Below are positions 28,701 through 38,809 of a DNA stretch of 64,000 nucleotides, one piece after another. Within the stretch, counting starts at the first letter, position 1. The number at the start of each line of letters is the position of its first letter. Source of the stretch: Flavivirga jejuensis (GTDB taxonomy: Bacteria > Bacteroidota > Bacteroidia > Flavobacteriales > Flavobacteriaceae); assembly GCF_030540765.1 (NCBI RefSeq), contig NZ_JAUOEL010000008.1, forward strand, positions 1 through 64,000, in the 5' to 3' direction. A program made the position numbers and the translations under genes. The notes below the pieces were generated by a model. That model made no database searches, was not told the DNA's origin, and saw only the letters and a program-made list of their open reading frames with translations.

Positions 28701-31700
28701 AGTAACACAACACCCAATGTAAATGATGTTGTCACTTTTACAATCACGGTAAGTAATGCTGGCAGTGCCCCAGCAACCAACGTATCGGTACAAGATGCAG
28801 TACCAGAAGGTTATAGCACTATTGCAAGCATTAGTAATTCAGGAGTAGCAACAGGCAATCAAATCGATTGGACAGGCTTATCAGTCCCAATAGGAACAGA
28901 TACCCTTACGTTAACCTTTACAGCAGTAGTAGATGCGCCAACAGGAACAGCTAACGAATATGTAAATAAGGTACAAATTATAGCTAGCGATCAGTTTGAT
29001 CCAGACAGTGATCCAACCACAGATGAGACAGCAGATGATAATAGCGATGGCATAGCAGATGATGATGAAACTACAGCCGAAGTTATTATTCAACAAGCAG
29101 ATTTAAGTATTGTAAAAACGATAGACGATAGTGTTCCTAATATAGGAGATACAGTCACCTTTACATTAACAATAACCAATGCAGGACCAGATATAGCCAC
29201 AAACGTTGCCATAGAAGATATCCTGCCATCAGGATACACGTTAACAACAGTAAACAATGGAGGAAGTGCAGTAATAAACACAGCAACATGGACAGGGCTA
29301 ACTGTAGCTGCTAATAACGGTACTGCAATCGTCACCTATGAAGCTACCGTAAATGCTCCAACAGGAACCGCTGGTGAGTACACCAATAGTGCACAAATTA
29401 CAGCAAGCGATCAGTACGATCCAGATAGTGATCCAGCTACTGATGAAACAGTAGATGAAGATGGTGATTTAGATGGCGATGACGATGATGAAGATGAATT
29501 AACAATCATTCCTGCGCAAGCAGATTTAAGTATAATCAAAGGCTTAGCTTCAGGAAGTGCCACACCAAATATAGGGGATGTATTGACTTTCGAATTAGAA
29601 ATTGCCAATGCAGGACCACAAAATGCAACAGGTGTATCAGTAGAAGATGTACTGCCAATAGGCTATACTTTAGGTCCCGTAAACAATGCAGGAACAGCAA
29701 CAGGAAACACAGCCACCTGGTCTGGATTATTTGTACCAGCAAACGGAAGTATTACTGTAACCTACCAAGCAGCAGTAAATGCACCAACTGGAGCAACAGG
29801 CGAGTATACGAATATAACTCAAATTACAGGGTCAGATCAATACGATCCAGATAGTAATCCTTTAACAGACAATACGGTAGATGATTACACAGATACCATA
29901 GCCGATGATGATGAAGATACCTTTACTGTCGTTCCACAAACCTCAGATTTATCCATAGATAAAACAGTAGTCGATGATAATGGAGGCGCTCTAAATATAG
30001 GGGATGTATTAACCTTTAGTGTGGCTATATCAAACGCAGGAACAACAACAGCAACTAATGTAAGTTTAGAGGATGTATTACCTATAGGGTATAGCTTGGT
30101 TTCAGGAAGTATTGATACTGGTGGTATTTTCAATAGTGGAAATACAACCATTATCTGGGATGGTTTAACAGTGCCTTTAGCAGGTATCACAGTAACCTAT
30201 CAAGTAACAGTAAATGCACCAACTGGAGCAACAGACGAGTATAGAAATATAGCAGAAATCACAGCTTCAGATCAATTTGATCCAGACAGTAATCCAGACA
30301 ATGATGATGGTGATCAAAGTGAAGATGATGAAGACGATGAAATCGTTATACCAACACAAGCAGATTTATCATTAGTCAAAAACATAAATATTGCCAGTAG
30401 CGCCACTCCTAATATAGGTGATACTGTTATCTTTGAAGTTATTATTACGAATAACGGTCCTAACGATGCTACAGGTATTACCGTTGCCGATATGGTTCCT
30501 GATGGTTATAATATAACTGGAGGAACGATTAGTAATAGTGGTATTCTAACTGGTAACCAAATTGATTGGACTGGCTTGAGTATTACTAATGGAAACAGTT
30601 TAACCTTAAGTTATAATGTTACTGTTAATGCCCCTACTGGTATAGCTAACGAATATAATAATGTCGCAGAGGTAACTGGCAGTGATCAGTTTGATCCAGA
30701 TAGTACCCCAGATAATGATGATGGTGATCAAAATGAAGATGATGAAGATAACTTTGTTATCACCCCGCAAACTGCAGATCTATCTATAAATAAAATGGTT
30801 AGTGATCCAACTCCTAATGTAGGAGATCTGGTAACTTTTACCATTACAATTAGTAACAACGGTTCGGCTGCTGCTACTGGGGTATCTGTTCAAGATATCG
30901 TTCCTGGAGGGTATTCTGGCATTACTAATATTAGTGGCACAGGAAGCGTTACTGGTAATCAAATAGATTGGACTGGATTGGCGGTACCCATAGGTACTAA
31001 TACGACCACCTTAACTTTTGATGCCATTGTCGATGCGCCTACTGGTGCAACAGATGAGTATATTAATAGTGTCGAGATTATTGCCAGTGATCAGTTTGAT
31101 CCAGATAGTGATCCTTCTAGTGATGCTACTATAGATGATCATAATGATGGCATACCAGATGATGATGAAGCTACTGCAACTGTCATTATACAACAAGCAG
31201 ATTTAAGTATAGTAAAAAGTATTAATAACACGAACCCTAATGTTGGTGATACGGTAACTTTTAGCTTATTAATTACGAATGCAGGTCCCAATATAGCAAC
31301 AAACGTTGCGGTTGAAGATATACTTCCTATAGGGTATACTTTAGGTACTGTAAACAATGGTGGAACAGCTACATTAAATACGGCTGGTTGGACTGGTTTA
31401 ACCGTCGCTGCTAATAATGGGACACTAAGTTTAACATATCAAGCGACTGTTAATCCACCTACAGGTGCAGCTGGTGAATATACCAATACCACACAAATAA
31501 CGGCTAGTGATCAATATGATCCAGACAGTGACCCTACTACAGATAGTACTGTTGATGAAGATGGCGATTTAGATGGCGATGATGATGATGAAGATACCAT
31601 TACCATCTCCCCTGCTCTGGCAGACCTATCATTAACAAAAATTGTGGTTGACAATGACCTTACGCCTTTAGTAGGTTCAGAAATAACATTCGAAATAAGA

Positions 31701-34274
31701 GTATTTAATGATGGCCCACAAGATGCTACAGGCGTTACTGTAACAGATTTATTGCCACCTGGATATGACTTTGTTTTATATAGTTCAACATCTGGCATCT
31801 ATAATGAAACATCTGGATTATGGACAGTCGGAAATATTGCCAGTGGTACATCAGAAACCTTACTAATAGATGTATTAGTCAATGAAATAGGTGACTATTT
31901 GAATACTGCTGAAGTTACTGCATCGGATGTATTTGACATAGATTCGAATCCTAATAATGACGATGGTGATCAAAGTGAGGATGATGAAGACAATGCTGTT
32001 GTAACACCAATCCCCCCTATGGCCGACTTATCACTTACAAAAATTGTAGTAGATAATGATATTACACCATTAATAGGATCTGAAATTACGTTTCAGATCA
32101 CAGTAACCAATGATGGTCCACAAGACGCTACAGGCGTTACAGTAACAGATTTATTACCATCAGGATACGACTTCGTATTATTTAGCTCAACAACAGGAGC
32201 GTATAATGAAGCAACTGGATTATGGACTCTAGGTAACATTACAAGTGGCACATCAGAAACCTTACTAATTGATGTATTAGTAAATGAAACAGGCGATTAT
32301 TTAAATAGTGCTGAAGTCACAGCATCCGATGTGCTAGATAGTGATTCCGCACCAAATAACGATGATGGAGATCAAAGTGAAGATGATGAAGATAATGCTA
32401 ATGTAACACCTGTACAGGCAATTTCAGATTTATCATTAACCAAAGATGTGGTAGATGGAGATACAATGCCTGTTGTAGGATCGGAAATTACTTTTATAAT
32501 AACAGTTACTAATGATGGTCCACAAGATGCTACTGGAGTAGAAGTTACAGATTTACTTCCTTCAGGGTTTGACTTTGTATTATTTAGTTCTACATCTGGA
32601 ACATATAATGAAACAACAGGAATTTGGAACGTTGGAAACATTGGTGATGGCGTATCAGAAACCTTATTAATTGATGCATTAGTAAATGGAACAGGTAATT
32701 ATTTGAATACCGCTCAAATTACAGGATCTGATGTATTAGATATAGATTCTACACCTAATAATGATGATGGCGATCAAAGTGAGGACGACGAAGATAATGT
32801 ACTAGTTACACCAATTGATGCTTTAGCAGATTTATCAATACAAAAAACAGTCGTTGATAACGATATCATGCCAAATGTAGGTGATGAGATTACATTCCAA
32901 ATTATAGTTAGTAATGTGGGTCCAGATGCTGCAACTGGAGTTGAAGTAGTAGATTTATTACCTCAAGGTTTCGATTTCATTCTTTACAGTTCAACTTCAG
33001 GAACTTATAATGAAACTAATGGTTTATGGACATTAGGAACAGTACCAAGTGGCGGTTCTCAAACATTGTTTATAGATGTATTAGTAAATGACCCTTCTGG
33101 AACTTCAGGAGAGTTCTACAATGTTGCACAAATTACAGCAAGTGATGTAGTTGACCCTAATAGTACTCCTAATAATGATGATGGTGACCAAAGTGAAGAT
33201 GATGAAGATGGCATACTAGTTATGGTTGAGACTGCCAATTTAAGTTTAAACAAATCTGTTAATAATATTAATGCTAATGTTGGAGAGATCGTAACATTTA
33301 CGCTTCAAATAGATAATGCTGGCAACGATGCCGCTACTGGCGTTGCCATACAAGATATACTACCAATAGGTTATAGTAATATTAGCAACATTACTGGCAA
33401 TGGTGTATTATCTGCCAATGTTATTAACTGGACTAATTTAAATATTCCATTAACTGGATTGACATTAACATATGATGCAACGGTAAATATACCAACATTA
33501 CAAGATGATGAGTATTTAAATATTGCTCAAATAATTGCTAGTGATCAGTTTGACCCTAATAGTACTGGAAATAATGATGATGGTGACCAAAGTGAAGATG
33601 ATGAAGATAGTGCTGTAATAAATACCCCAACAGCAGATATCGAGGTAACCAAAACTGTAGATAATACAAATCCACGTATAAATGAAACCATAACATTCAC
33701 AATTTCGGTTTCAAACCTTGGAAATATTGACGCTACATCTGTTAGGATACTAGATGCCTTACCTATGGGATATGAGTTTACTTCATACACCGCATCATCT
33801 GGTGTTTATAGTAATAGTTCTGGTTTATGGGAGATACCAATAGTCATTGGAAGTCAAACAGAAACATTGGAAATCACAGTTGTTGTATTAGATGTTAATG
33901 ATTACTTAAACACCGCATCATTAGAATTTTTAGATCAGATAGATTCTGATGATACGAACGATTCCGATAACATAACCATAGATCCTCAATGTTTGAAAAT
34001 TTATAACGAATTCTCTCCAAATGGAAATGGGAAGAATGAAGTTTTCTATATCGATTGTATAAACAACTACCCAGAAAATAATTTAAAAGTTTACAATAGA
34101 TGGGGCAACCTGGTGTACAGCAAAGAAGGTTATGATAATACCTTTGATGGTCTTTCTAACGGACGGTCGGTTTTAAATAAAGACCAAAAACTTCCCGTTG
34201 GAACGTATTATTACATCCTAGATTTAGGAGATGGATCTAAAGGAAAAGCAGGTTGGTTATATATAGTTAGATAA
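22743..34274 (+). CDS. Giant secreted adhesin: PKD-like and DUF11 repeats, T9SS type B sorting domain
   Basis: A 3843-residue surface protein, probably a SprB-like mobile or matrix adhesin. A signal peptide ([20 protein letters not shown], to about residue 33) is followed by about fifteen ~90-residue PKD/Ig-like units up to about 1437 (each with AG.[ND]Q..C, then G.W..VSGP and G.Y.F.W). Seventeen DUF11 units follow (to about 3745), each starting [SA]DL.[IVL].K and ending in an Asp-rich linker such as [19 protein letters not shown]. The last ~95 residues ([29 protein letters not shown]) are the gliding-type (type B) C-terminal domain that directs export by the type IX system. The Asp-rich linkers probably bind calcium (inference). 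The next two genes form its partner module. Confidence 0.92.
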   Translation: MYNIDPSNKTNNYRIFVFTILICLIGVTSSYAQSCTINAGLDRTICVNEAFQLDGTSPDTYASGPTWSQVSGPSVIISDPAIDDPIITGAIAGNTYVFELSAICGNGNTPSQTVSITVDPITIADAGNDLASCPDNSGALEITGNVPVNIGETGVWSIVGGNAANVTINQPNSATSSITLPDTAAGSTTLRWTISGGGCESFDDVVVTNYGGEIIVDAGDPQSLSDCYTISQNTTMSASYGGIGGNGQIGTWTFVSGPSTPTISNVNVNNTSVSDLIEGIYTFRWDVVGPCASGSDTVTITVPEATQDVSNASISDNNQRFCDTSITETTLVGSLPDYTNETVNWVQETGPAANIISPTNSTTQVTGLVFPNSYRFRYTITNINTGCSTNATINLSYNTDVISILANGGNDFTGACGDTSVQIPYTSTSGNRTDYSILSGPSDSSTSFPTGYTSLGNANNGTATLNFDVAGMYTVNFRRRRTGNLQVGNCDAANSTINIFISTDVAGANAGSPQEFVCGQVNGNLAGSLVDPGETAIWSLVSGPDGMTDAIVSDRYVQTPALIGLIPGVYEFTYTVFAGSGCTPPAVSTTTVTVTPINNLPIEAGLNQSVCYNSPVQLNAAPLLDSQVGTWSSSSPGISFSDVNDPNAIATGFTIPDATIGNGNAYTITWTVDEAVGFPDCGAAETDTIIIETLIDESPTIADAGTDICFTSGATTITNLGANAPEADETGTWTQISGPSVVTFTNPNSATSEVTGLIDGQYIFNWEIVYTPPTTNTCPSTSDDVEVVIADTATPISAGPNQTLCLTQPNLSFTMNATDPASIGGVGTWNLVSGLSGYTVDDINSPTAEFTNLLDGTYVFEWIISFGSCVNSNASSQVTIDVGIPPTTANIPGVDQVICAVTNTTVTADPLLRPGIETGVWSIVSGPNTPTIVNPDNETTNITGLVTGSYVFRWTTSSASPICTSSFDEITVDVFAPATAGLDQNLCEVDSVFLEATTGTTGTWTIVSVDGDTTPVIIAPYTPTQSPSNSNTGNAPVDPGSTYVFRYTTDYTGSGSGCNNSSDVTITVSNGPSVDPDAGNDQIVCLGDGSSTTLTTGYEVATVPTIPGDVTATWRLVSQPGGAPVSIVSPTNSPSTVVNGLTVDGLYVFMLEFDSNFCVDKFDIVRVDVYNVPGPVEAGPSQPNACQTDFLTAADVPDFGIGTWSITTSPGGSLTTVDSPNNPITSLSNIEVGTYVLTWTVTNGPLLSGPCAPQSDTVTVTFTDDPPSPALAGPDQELCDGIQTNLQATNLAIGTGTWSQSAAQALAGISIADPNNPNSLVTGLSSGTYQFTWTAVSGGCTDSDSVEVIIYADPISAEAGPNQSLPEFSSVTLGADPVSAGTGTWTQVSGPTTVTFIGENDPNTPIVGTSVGTYIFRWSVDNGTCSTAADTVTVIITPISDLELTKTVSSSAVNVGDVVTFTVAIFNNDTNVNNADATGVGVRDILPLGYSLVPGTVSNSGTFDLGTQTITWSNLSILSGDTLNLTFDATINETGSYLNTAQIIASDIFDPDSTPDNDDLLEDDQDTEEVTIQSSDLSLQKRAFPSTANVGDIVRFRVRVTNAGADTATNVTVLDQLPSGFTYQSDSSGGSYNASTGVWNVGSINTGVTVTLNIYTTVNPPTGASNEYLNTAQVTSSDQADPDSTPNNDDGDQSEDDEDDVLVTLQVADLQITKSVLPVSGAVGDTVTFSVLLENFGPGDATGVNIEDLLPSGFDLVPGTVSDSGVYFIGSKSIVWSDLSLDNGLSQTVTYDAIVNSSGDYTNTVQITASDLIDPDSTPNNDDGDQSEDEESATTFVVEQSDLELTKTLATGSSATPNVGDSVTFEITIDNNGPSDATGINVTDVVPSGYSAITSIDNSGIATGNQIDWTGLSILDGASLTLSYTVTVDAPTGATDEYRNISEITGSDQFDPDSTPDNDDGNQSEDDEDHFVVVPQTSDLSITKVVSNTTPNVNDVVTFTITVSNAGSAPATNVSVQDAVPEGYSTIASISNSGVATGNQIDWTGLSVPIGTDTLTLTFTAVVDAPTGTANEYVNKVQIIASDQFDPDSDPTTDETADDNSDGIADDDETTAEVIIQQADLSIVKTIDDSVPNIGDTVTFTLTITNAGPDIATNVAIEDILPSGYTLTTVNNGGSAVINTATWTGLTVAANNGTAIVTYEATVNAPTGTAGEYTNSAQITASDQYDPDSDPATDETVDEDGDLDGDDDDEDELTIIPAQADLSIIKGLASGSATPNIGDVLTFELEIANAGPQNATGVSVEDVLPIGYTLGPVNNAGTATGNTATWSGLFVPANGSITVTYQAAVNAPTGATGEYTNITQITGSDQYDPDSNPLTDNTVDDYTDTIADDDEDTFTVVPQTSDLSIDKTVVDDNGGALNIGDVLTFSVAISNAGTTTATNVSLEDVLPIGYSLVSGSIDTGGIFNSGNTTIIWDGLTVPLAGITVTYQVTVNAPTGATDEYRNIAEITASDQFDPDSNPDNDDGDQSEDDEDDEIVIPTQADLSLVKNINIASSATPNIGDTVIFEVIITNNGPNDATGITVADMVPDGYNITGGTISNSGILTGNQIDWTGLSITNGNSLTLSYNVTVNAPTGIANEYNNVAEVTGSDQFDPDSTPDNDDGDQNEDDEDNFVITPQTADLSINKMVSDPTPNVGDLVTFTITISNNGSAAATGVSVQDIVPGGYSGITNISGTGSVTGNQIDWTGLAVPIGTNTTTLTFDAIVDAPTGATDEYINSVEIIASDQFDPDSDPSSDATIDDHNDGIPDDDEATATVIIQQADLSIVKSINNTNPNVGDTVTFSLLITNAGPNIATNVAVEDILPIGYTLGTVNNGGTATLNTAGWTGLTVAANNGTLSLTYQATVNPPTGAAGEYTNTTQITASDQYDPDSDPTTDSTVDEDGDLDGDDDDEDTITISPALADLSLTKIVVDNDLTPLVGSEITFEIRVFNDGPQDATGVTVTDLLPPGYDFVLYSSTSGIYNETSGLWTVGNIASGTSETLLIDVLVNEIGDYLNTAEVTASDVFDIDSNPNNDDGDQSEDDEDNAVVTPIPPMADLSLTKIVVDNDITPLIGSEITFQITVTNDGPQDATGVTVTDLLPSGYDFVLFSSTTGAYNEATGLWTLGNITSGTSETLLIDVLVNETGDYLNSAEVTASDVLDSDSAPNNDDGDQSEDDEDNANVTPVQAISDLSLTKDVVDGDTMPVVGSEITFIITVTNDGPQDATGVEVTDLLPSGFDFVLFSSTSGTYNETTGIWNVGNIGDGVSETLLIDALVNGTGNYLNTAQITGSDVLDIDSTPNNDDGDQSEDDEDNVLVTPIDALADLSIQKTVVDNDIMPNVGDEITFQIIVSNVGPDAATGVEVVDLLPQGFDFILYSSTSGTYNETNGLWTLGTVPSGGSQTLFIDVLVNDPSGTSGEFYNVAQITASDVVDPNSTPNNDDGDQSEDDEDGILVMVETANLSLNKSVNNINANVGEIVTFTLQIDNAGNDAATGVAIQDILPIGYSNISNITGNGVLSANVINWTNLNIPLTGLTLTYDATVNIPTLQDDEYLNIAQIIASDQFDPNSTGNNDDGDQSEDDEDSAVINTPTADIEVTKTVDNTNPRINETITFTISVSNLGNIDATSVRILDALPMGYEFTSYTASSGVYSNSSGLWEIPIVIGSQTETLEITVVVLDVNDYLNTASLEFLDQIDSDDTNDSDNITIDPQCLKIYNEFSPNGNGKNEVFYIDCINNYPENNLKVYNRWGNLVYSKEGYDNTFDGLSNGRSVLNKDQKLPVGTYYYILDLGDGSKGKAGWLYIVR
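27055..33980 (+). repeat. 17 tandem DUF11-coding repeats with higher-order duplication
   Basis: About seventeen ~390-base units encode DUF11 domains joined by Asp/Glu-rich linkers. Units 4-6 (from about 28258) and 9-11 (from about 30355) are close protein copies in the same order, offset by about 2.1 kb, but differ widely in synonymous codons. Units 12-14 (31620-32815) are a third family, nearly identical to each other. The pattern indicates repeated in-frame duplications at different times. Short-read assemblies may collapse it. Confidence 0.8.
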
Positions 34275-34326
34275 GATGGAAAAGAATCATAAAAACAGGT
34301 GTTACCGTAACCATAAAAACTTAAGC

Positions 34327-35241
34327 ATGAATTTAAAAAACAAAATATCAATTAGCTTACTCGTGTTTTTTATAACACTATTAGGTTATGCGCAACAAGA
34401 TCCGCAGTTTACAGATTATATGTTTAATACATTAACTGTAAATTCTGCTTATGCAGGATCAAGAGGTCATTTATCCGTTACAGGATTGCACAGAACGCAA
34501 TGGGTTGGTTTAGATGGTGCTCCAGAAACCCAATCCTTTAGCATAGAATCACCAGTTGGTAAAAATGTTGGTTTAGGATTCTCTATTGTAAATGATAGAT
34601 TAGGTCCCTCTGATGAATTTTATTTAGACGGCAATTTCTCATACACCATTAACCTAAATAATGAAAGTAGATTGTCTTTTGGAGTAAAAGGAGGCGGTAG
34701 AATGTTAAATATTGATTGGTCGAGAGGCTCTTATCGAGAAGACGAAGGTATTTTCGAAAATATAAATAACAAATTTTTACCAACCATTGGAGCTGGGATT
34801 TATTTGCATGGAAAAACAAGCTATATAGGACTTTCAGTTCCAAATTTCTTAACGAGCGAGCATTATGATAGCGTTCAAAATGCTGTAGCTTCAGAGCGGT
34901 TACACTTCTTTTTAATAGCAGGTAAAGTATTTGATTTAAGCCCAACTATAAAGTTTAAACCTGCCTTTTTAGGAAAGTTCGTTACAGGCGCGCCAATTAT
35001 TGTTGATTTATCTGCTAATTTAATGTTTCACGATACATTAAGATTAGGTGTTGCATACCGTTGGGACGACTCCGTTAGCGGGTTAATTGGATTACAAGTT
35101 AGCCCTAAATTAATGATAGGCTATGCCTACGATTTTACAACAACTGAATTACAAAACTTTAATTCAGGAACACATGAAATCATGTTACGATTCGAATTAA
35201 GATCGAAAGAAAAACAACTAAAATCACCTCGTTTCTTTTAA
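34327..35241 (+). CDS. PorP/SprF family type IX secretion-associated membrane protein
   Basis: A 304-residue outer-membrane beta-barrel. After a signal peptide (SISLLVFFITLLGYAQ) comes QQDPQFTDYMFNTLTVNSAY, then AGSRGHLSVTGLHRTQWVGLDGAPETQS, the hallmark N-terminus of PorP/SprF proteins, and repeated GxSxx strands to the C-terminus. In Flavobacterium johnsoniae SprF is needed to secrete the SprB adhesin, and SprF-like genes usually sit right after the adhesin they serve; type B domains depend on such partners. The ATG at 34327 starts the signal peptide; an upstream in-frame ATG (34276) two bases after the adhesin stop would add 17 charged residues and is less likely. Confidence 0.9.
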   Translation: MNLKNKISISLLVFFITLLGYAQQDPQFTDYMFNTLTVNSAYAGSRGHLSVTGLHRTQWVGLDGAPETQSFSIESPVGKNVGLGFSIVNDRLGPSDEFYLDGNFSYTINLNNESRLSFGVKGGGRMLNIDWSRGSYREDEGIFENINNKFLPTIGAGIYLHGKTSYIGLSVPNFLTSEHYDSVQNAVASERLHFFLIAGKVFDLSPTIKFKPAFLGKFVTGAPIIVDLSANLMFHDTLRLGVAYRWDDSVSGLIGLQVSPKLMIGYAYDFTTTELQNFNSGTHEIMLRFELRSKEKQLKSPRFF

Positions 35242-35253
35242 AACCTAAGCTAA

Positions 35254-37281
35254 ATGAAAAAAATAATTACAATACTAATTTTAGGAGCAGTGAGTTTATC
35301 ATTTGCACAAAGCGCAACAAAGAAAGCAGATCGTTTATTTGAAAAGATGTGGTATAAAGATGCCGCCGTTTTATACGAATTAGAAGCTAAGAAGTTTGAC
35401 AATAAAAATAATAAATTCTTAAAAAAAGAAGGTAAAGCTGAATACCTTAACCTTTTAAAAAGAGCTGGAGACGCCTATTTTTTCAATACAGATATGCAAA
35501 ATGCGTATCGATGGTATGATAAATTGATCTCTAATTTTTATTCTGAAGTCGATTCCGAGTACATTTTTAGATATGCACACACACTTGAAGGTATCGGAAA
35601 ATATAGAGACGCAAAACGGTGGATGAAAGAGTTTGCTAAAAGGACTGAAAAAAAAGATGACAGGTCTGAAAATCTAAATCAAAGAAAAATAACGATAGAA
35701 GATGTTTTAGATATTGAAGAAGGTTTTACACTAAAAAATGTTTCGGTAAACACCAAATATTCAGATTTTGGTCCGATGTATTATAAAGATCAATTAGTGT
35801 ATTCATCTGCAGTAGATTCTTCAAACTTCCATACTAGAATTTATCATTGGAATGAACAACCCTTTTTAAATATGTATCTGGGTGAACTTGATGAAATTGA
35901 ATCTGACCTTAAACTAATAAGTGATTTTTCAAAAAAATTGAACACCCGATATCATGAAGCCACTTTAGCTTTTTCACCAGATGAAACCAAAGTATATTTT
36001 ACAAGAAATAATTATGATGGAGATTTACATAGAGATCATAAAGGAACCAATCACTTAAAGCTTTACAGCGCAGAACTTTTAAGAGATGAAGATAGTTTGT
36101 TAACATGGCAGCATATTAAAGAATTACCTTTTAATAGTGAAGATTATTCTGTTGGACATCCAGCAGTTAGTGAAGATGGTAAGCATTTATATTTCGTTTC
36201 AGACATGCCTGGCTCTATTGGAGCTACAGATATTTTTGTAGTAGATATATTAGATTCCGATAACCATAGAATTCAGGATAGCACACAACAATATAATGGC
36301 TATTCAAAACCACGAAACTTAGGAGAAAAAATAAATACCGCAGGAAGAGAAATGTTTCCTTATATAACAAACAATGCTTTGTACTTTGCTTCCGATGGAC
36401 ATTTAGGATTGGGAGGATTAGATGTTTATGAAAGTAGAAAAATTGACTCTAATTTTAGTAAACCAATAAATCTTGGAGCACCTTTAAATAGCGAATTAGA
36501 TGATTTTGGTTTTATTATAAACGAGGAAAAAAATAAAGGTTTTGTCTGTTCTAATAGACTTTCGGGAAAAGGTGATGACGATATTTATTCATTTGTTCGT
36601 TTACCAACATCCGAAATAGCATGTAATCAATCAATAAGAGGCCATATATCTAACACTATAACGGGAGAACGTCTCGCTAATGTTAAAATGAGTTTGTATG
36701 ATGAAGCTGGTACGCCATTAGAAACAACCACTACCAACTTAAATGGCGCGTATAAATTTAACAACGTTTTAAATTGTGCCACTAAGTTTAATATAACGGC
36801 ATTAAAATCAGGATATGCCCCTAAAGAAAAGCCTGTACTAACTTTAGATGAAGAAGGAGAAACAATAGTTGCTTTAGGTTTAGAAACACTTAGTAACTTA
36901 ATAGTAGAAGAAGCTGGTATTTTAAAGATAAAAATCGGCATTATTTATTTTGATTTAGATAAATCATTTGTAAGAAATGATGCTTCAATAGAACTTAATA
37001 AGGTCGTGTTACTTATGATGCAATACCCTAATATGGTTATAAAAATAGAATCACATACAGATTCAAGAAATACAGAAGATTATAATTTAAAATTATCAGA
37101 TAGAAGAGCAAAATCTACCAGAGATTATATTATTAGTCAAGGTATTAATTCAAATAGAATTAAAAGCGCTATTGGATATGGAGAATCTCAATTAATAAAT
37201 CAGTGTAAAAGTGATGTGGAATGTTCTGAATCTGAACATCAACTGAATAGGAGATCAGAGTTTATAATAATAAAAATGTAG
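35254..37281 (+). CDS. OmpA-family protein, PorE/SprD-like (TPR, beta-propeller, CarboxypepD_reg, OmpA)
   Basis: A 675-residue periplasmic or outer-membrane protein. Domains in order: signal peptide (to about 18), a TPR-like helical region (about 20-130, AAVLYELEAKKFD, NAYRWYDKLI), PD40/WD40-like propeller blades (about 165-440: ATLAFSPDETKVYFTRNNYD, GHPAVSEDGKHLYFVSD, NALYFASDGHLGLGGLDVY), a CarboxypepD_reg domain (about 460-540) and an OmpA C-terminal domain (about 565-675, IYFDLDKSFVRNDA, ESHTDSRNTEDYNLKLSDRRA) that should bind peptidoglycan. This layout is that of the type IX protein PorE, and SprD-like proteins neighbour adhesins. It starts 12 bases after the SprF-like gene, forming the third gene of the adhesin unit. 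Confidence 0.88.
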   Translation: MKKIITILILGAVSLSFAQSATKKADRLFEKMWYKDAAVLYELEAKKFDNKNNKFLKKEGKAEYLNLLKRAGDAYFFNTDMQNAYRWYDKLISNFYSEVDSEYIFRYAHTLEGIGKYRDAKRWMKEFAKRTEKKDDRSENLNQRKITIEDVLDIEEGFTLKNVSVNTKYSDFGPMYYKDQLVYSSAVDSSNFHTRIYHWNEQPFLNMYLGELDEIESDLKLISDFSKKLNTRYHEATLAFSPDETKVYFTRNNYDGDLHRDHKGTNHLKLYSAELLRDEDSLLTWQHIKELPFNSEDYSVGHPAVSEDGKHLYFVSDMPGSIGATDIFVVDILDSDNHRIQDSTQQYNGYSKPRNLGEKINTAGREMFPYITNNALYFASDGHLGLGGLDVYESRKIDSNFSKPINLGAPLNSELDDFGFIINEEKNKGFVCSNRLSGKGDDDIYSFVRLPTSEIACNQSIRGHISNTITGERLANVKMSLYDEAGTPLETTTTNLNGAYKFNNVLNCATKFNITALKSGYAPKEKPVLTLDEEGETIVALGLETLSNLIVEEAGILKIKIGIIYFDLDKSFVRNDASIELNKVVLLMMQYPNMVIKIESHTDSRNTEDYNLKLSDRRAKSTRDYIISQGINSNRIKSAIGYGESQLINQCKSDVECSESEHQLNRRSEFIIIKM

Positions 37282-37408
37282 GTTTTTATAAAAAAATACT
37301 AGATTAGGTAAAATCAACAAAACGAAAAGTAGTAGATTAAAAAAAAGTAAAAAACGCCGTTCAAAACGAGGCTTTGATTTTCAGATTAGCCCCAAAGGGT
37401 CATAAGGT

Positions 37409-37660
37409 TCATTCATGATATTCTTGGTATTTCATATATCGTTTAATCATGTCCTCATCTAATCTCCCTGTACTCACAAAATAGCCTCTTGAATAAAAAT
37501 GATTGCCCAAATATGGCTTTTGTTTTACTTTAGGTTTGGGTAAGTTTTGAAAAGTTTGATGGCAACTTTCCTTTTCAAAATCCCCATATATTCTGATATG
37601 GAAACTTTTGGAGGTATTGAACAGACCAAATAAATGTAGTCTTTTTGAACATTCAGCTCT
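37409..37660 (-). pseudogene. IS200/IS605 family transposase (TnpA), decayed remnant
   Basis: The minus strand encodes QKPYLGNHFYSRGYFVSTGR then LDEDMIKRYMKYQEYHE, the C-terminal end of an IS200-type Y1 transposase. Just upstream, in another frame, lies KVAIKLFKTYPNLK, the preceding segment, so a frameshift separates them; the catalytic Tyr and HUH region further upstream is gone. The gap 37282-37408 after the OmpA gene has a possible IS-end hairpin around AGCCCCAAAGGGTC and no gene. The remnant abuts copy 2 of the small-RNA repeat, so the element or a deletion cut that RNA's 5' end. Confidence 0.75.
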
Positions 37661-37793
37661 AAGTTCACAATTCATCAACAACGCATGTAAAAACTAGCAA
37701 ATGACTTATAAATACTGATGTTTAATCTATAGATTCTGATCCCAGCCTGGTCACTAAAAAAACCTCTAAATCAAATGATTTAGAGGTTTTTTT
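37661..37793 (+). ncRNA. Small-RNA-like repeat, copy 2, with intact terminator
   Basis: Second copy of the repeated structured RNA. Its 5' part is replaced by the IS200 remnant. The hairpin AATC-TATA-GATT (against GAGC...GCTC in copy 3) and TGATC-CCAGCCT-GGTCA are intact, followed by a strong intrinsic terminator, AACCTCTAAATCA / TGATTTAGAGGTT, and a run of T (37761-37793). Transcription would need an outside promoter. Confidence 0.5.
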
Positions 37794-37804
37794 ATTTAGA
37801 ACTT

Positions 37805-37991
37805 CTTATCTCGATTTGGTACGTGAACTTGCTTAAATATTATTAACTTGTTATATTCTTGTGGATTACGTTGGAGTGAATTAATTAGTCCTAAAGTAAA
37901 GTTTAAAAACATAAAAGATTTACTAATTTAGCCTCTCATATAATGGAAATATAGTTACCACGGTAACTATATCCAATTGTTGGCAGTAATT
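37805..37991. repeat. Duplicated leader, copy 2, with palindrome and left inverted repeat
   Basis: It matches 1582-1769 over nearly its whole length. It contains the 24-bp near-palindrome at 37949-37972 (centre CCACGG) and ends in TTGTTGGCAGTAATT (37977-37991), directly touching the ATG of the next gene. That end is mirrored after the gene by AACTACTGCCAACAA (38614-38628), 14 of 15 positions matching. Confidence 0.65.
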
Positions 37992-38615
37992 ATGAAACAA
38001 CTGTATATATTAACAATTTTTGTTTTCTTTTTGAACTGTAAGAATGACATTTATTCTGACAAAGAAAAAATTGTAACAAAAAAAGACGGAAATACTAATG
38101 TATTTTATAAAAACTCGTTTGAAAATGGATTTATTAAAGACTCAATTGCTGCTTTTGACTTTGACAAAGGCATTGAGCAAAGTTCTCGTCTGAACTTTAA
38201 AAGTTCTAGAATATTTTATGAATCTGCAAATAAACGGGAGCCTAATAATACGATTATAATTAATGCTTTAGGGAGTGTAAGTGCTGACCTTAAAGACTTT
38301 AATAAATCCTATGAATACTTTGAAAAATCTTTGCAGATTGATAGCCTTGATGCAATAACCTATTTGAATTACGGCTATTCACGAACAAAAAACAATGAAT
38401 TTAATAAAGCTATCAAGTTATACAAAAAAGGAATTAGTCTAGAAAGGAACGGAGAAAAAAGAGGTTATTTTCATTATAATATGTCATCTGCTTATTATCA
38501 ATTGTATGATGATGAAAACGCCAAACTTCACATCAATAAAGCAATTGAGTTGGTTAGCAACGAGGTGTTTAAAAAAGAGATTCTAAAATTTCGAGAAATA
38601 ATAAATGAAAAATAA
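37992..38615 (+). CDS. TPR-repeat lipoprotein, 207 aa
   Basis: A small lipoprotein with lipobox FLNC (MKQLYILTIFVFFLNC). From about residue 60 it carries tetratricopeptide motifs: SSRIFYESANKREPNNTIII, KDFNKSYEYFEKSLQIDSLDAITYLNYG, NEFNKAIKLYKKGISLER and GYFHYNMSSAYYQLYDDENAKLHINKAIEL. TPRs usually mediate protein contacts; no specific partner is evident. The longest frame starts at a TTG inside the inverted repeat (37977), but the ATG at 37992 gives the correct signal peptide. The stop codon overlaps the right inverted repeat by two bases, so the gene fills its cassette end to end. Confidence 0.8.
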   Translation: MKQLYILTIFVFFLNCKNDIYSDKEKIVTKKDGNTNVFYKNSFENGFIKDSIAAFDFDKGIEQSSRLNFKSSRIFYESANKREPNNTIIINALGSVSADLKDFNKSYEYFEKSLQIDSLDAITYLNYGYSRTKNNEFNKAIKLYKKGISLERNGEKRGYFHYNMSSAYYQLYDDENAKLHINKAIELVSNEVFKKEILKFREIINEK

Positions 38616-38628
38616 CTACTGCCAACAA
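38614..38628. repeat. Right inverted repeat of the TPR cassette
   Basis: AACTACTGCCAACAA is the mirror of TTGTTGGCAGTAATT at 37977-37991 (14 of 15). It is followed by CGGTGGCTGTTGCAC, where GTTGC...GCAAC-type pairing gives a further small palindrome. The spacer then runs on and is interrupted by the IS4-family element at 38810. Confidence 0.65.
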
Positions 38629-38809
38629 CGGTGGCTGTTGCACAACTACTTTTTTTAACTGAATTAGGTTATTTCTGGGAACTTAAAAAGCAATAAATAC
38701 TAATAATCAACAACTTAACAATTATTTAAAAATTAAAAACACATGATTTCCTAAAAATTTTGAGTTGTGAAACAGTCACAACGTATATAATTTATTGCTA
38801 GTTCTAGCA

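Noticed and set aside
27055-33980. Regular repeats suggestive of a CRISPR array
   Set aside because: The repeat units are ~390 bases, fully coding and in frame; there are no short direct repeats with unique spacers and no cas genes.
22743-34274. Many minus-strand frames of 60-100 aa inside the giant adhesin gene
   Set aside because: They are low-complexity Ser/Val/Thr-rich shadows of the repeats on the coding strand.
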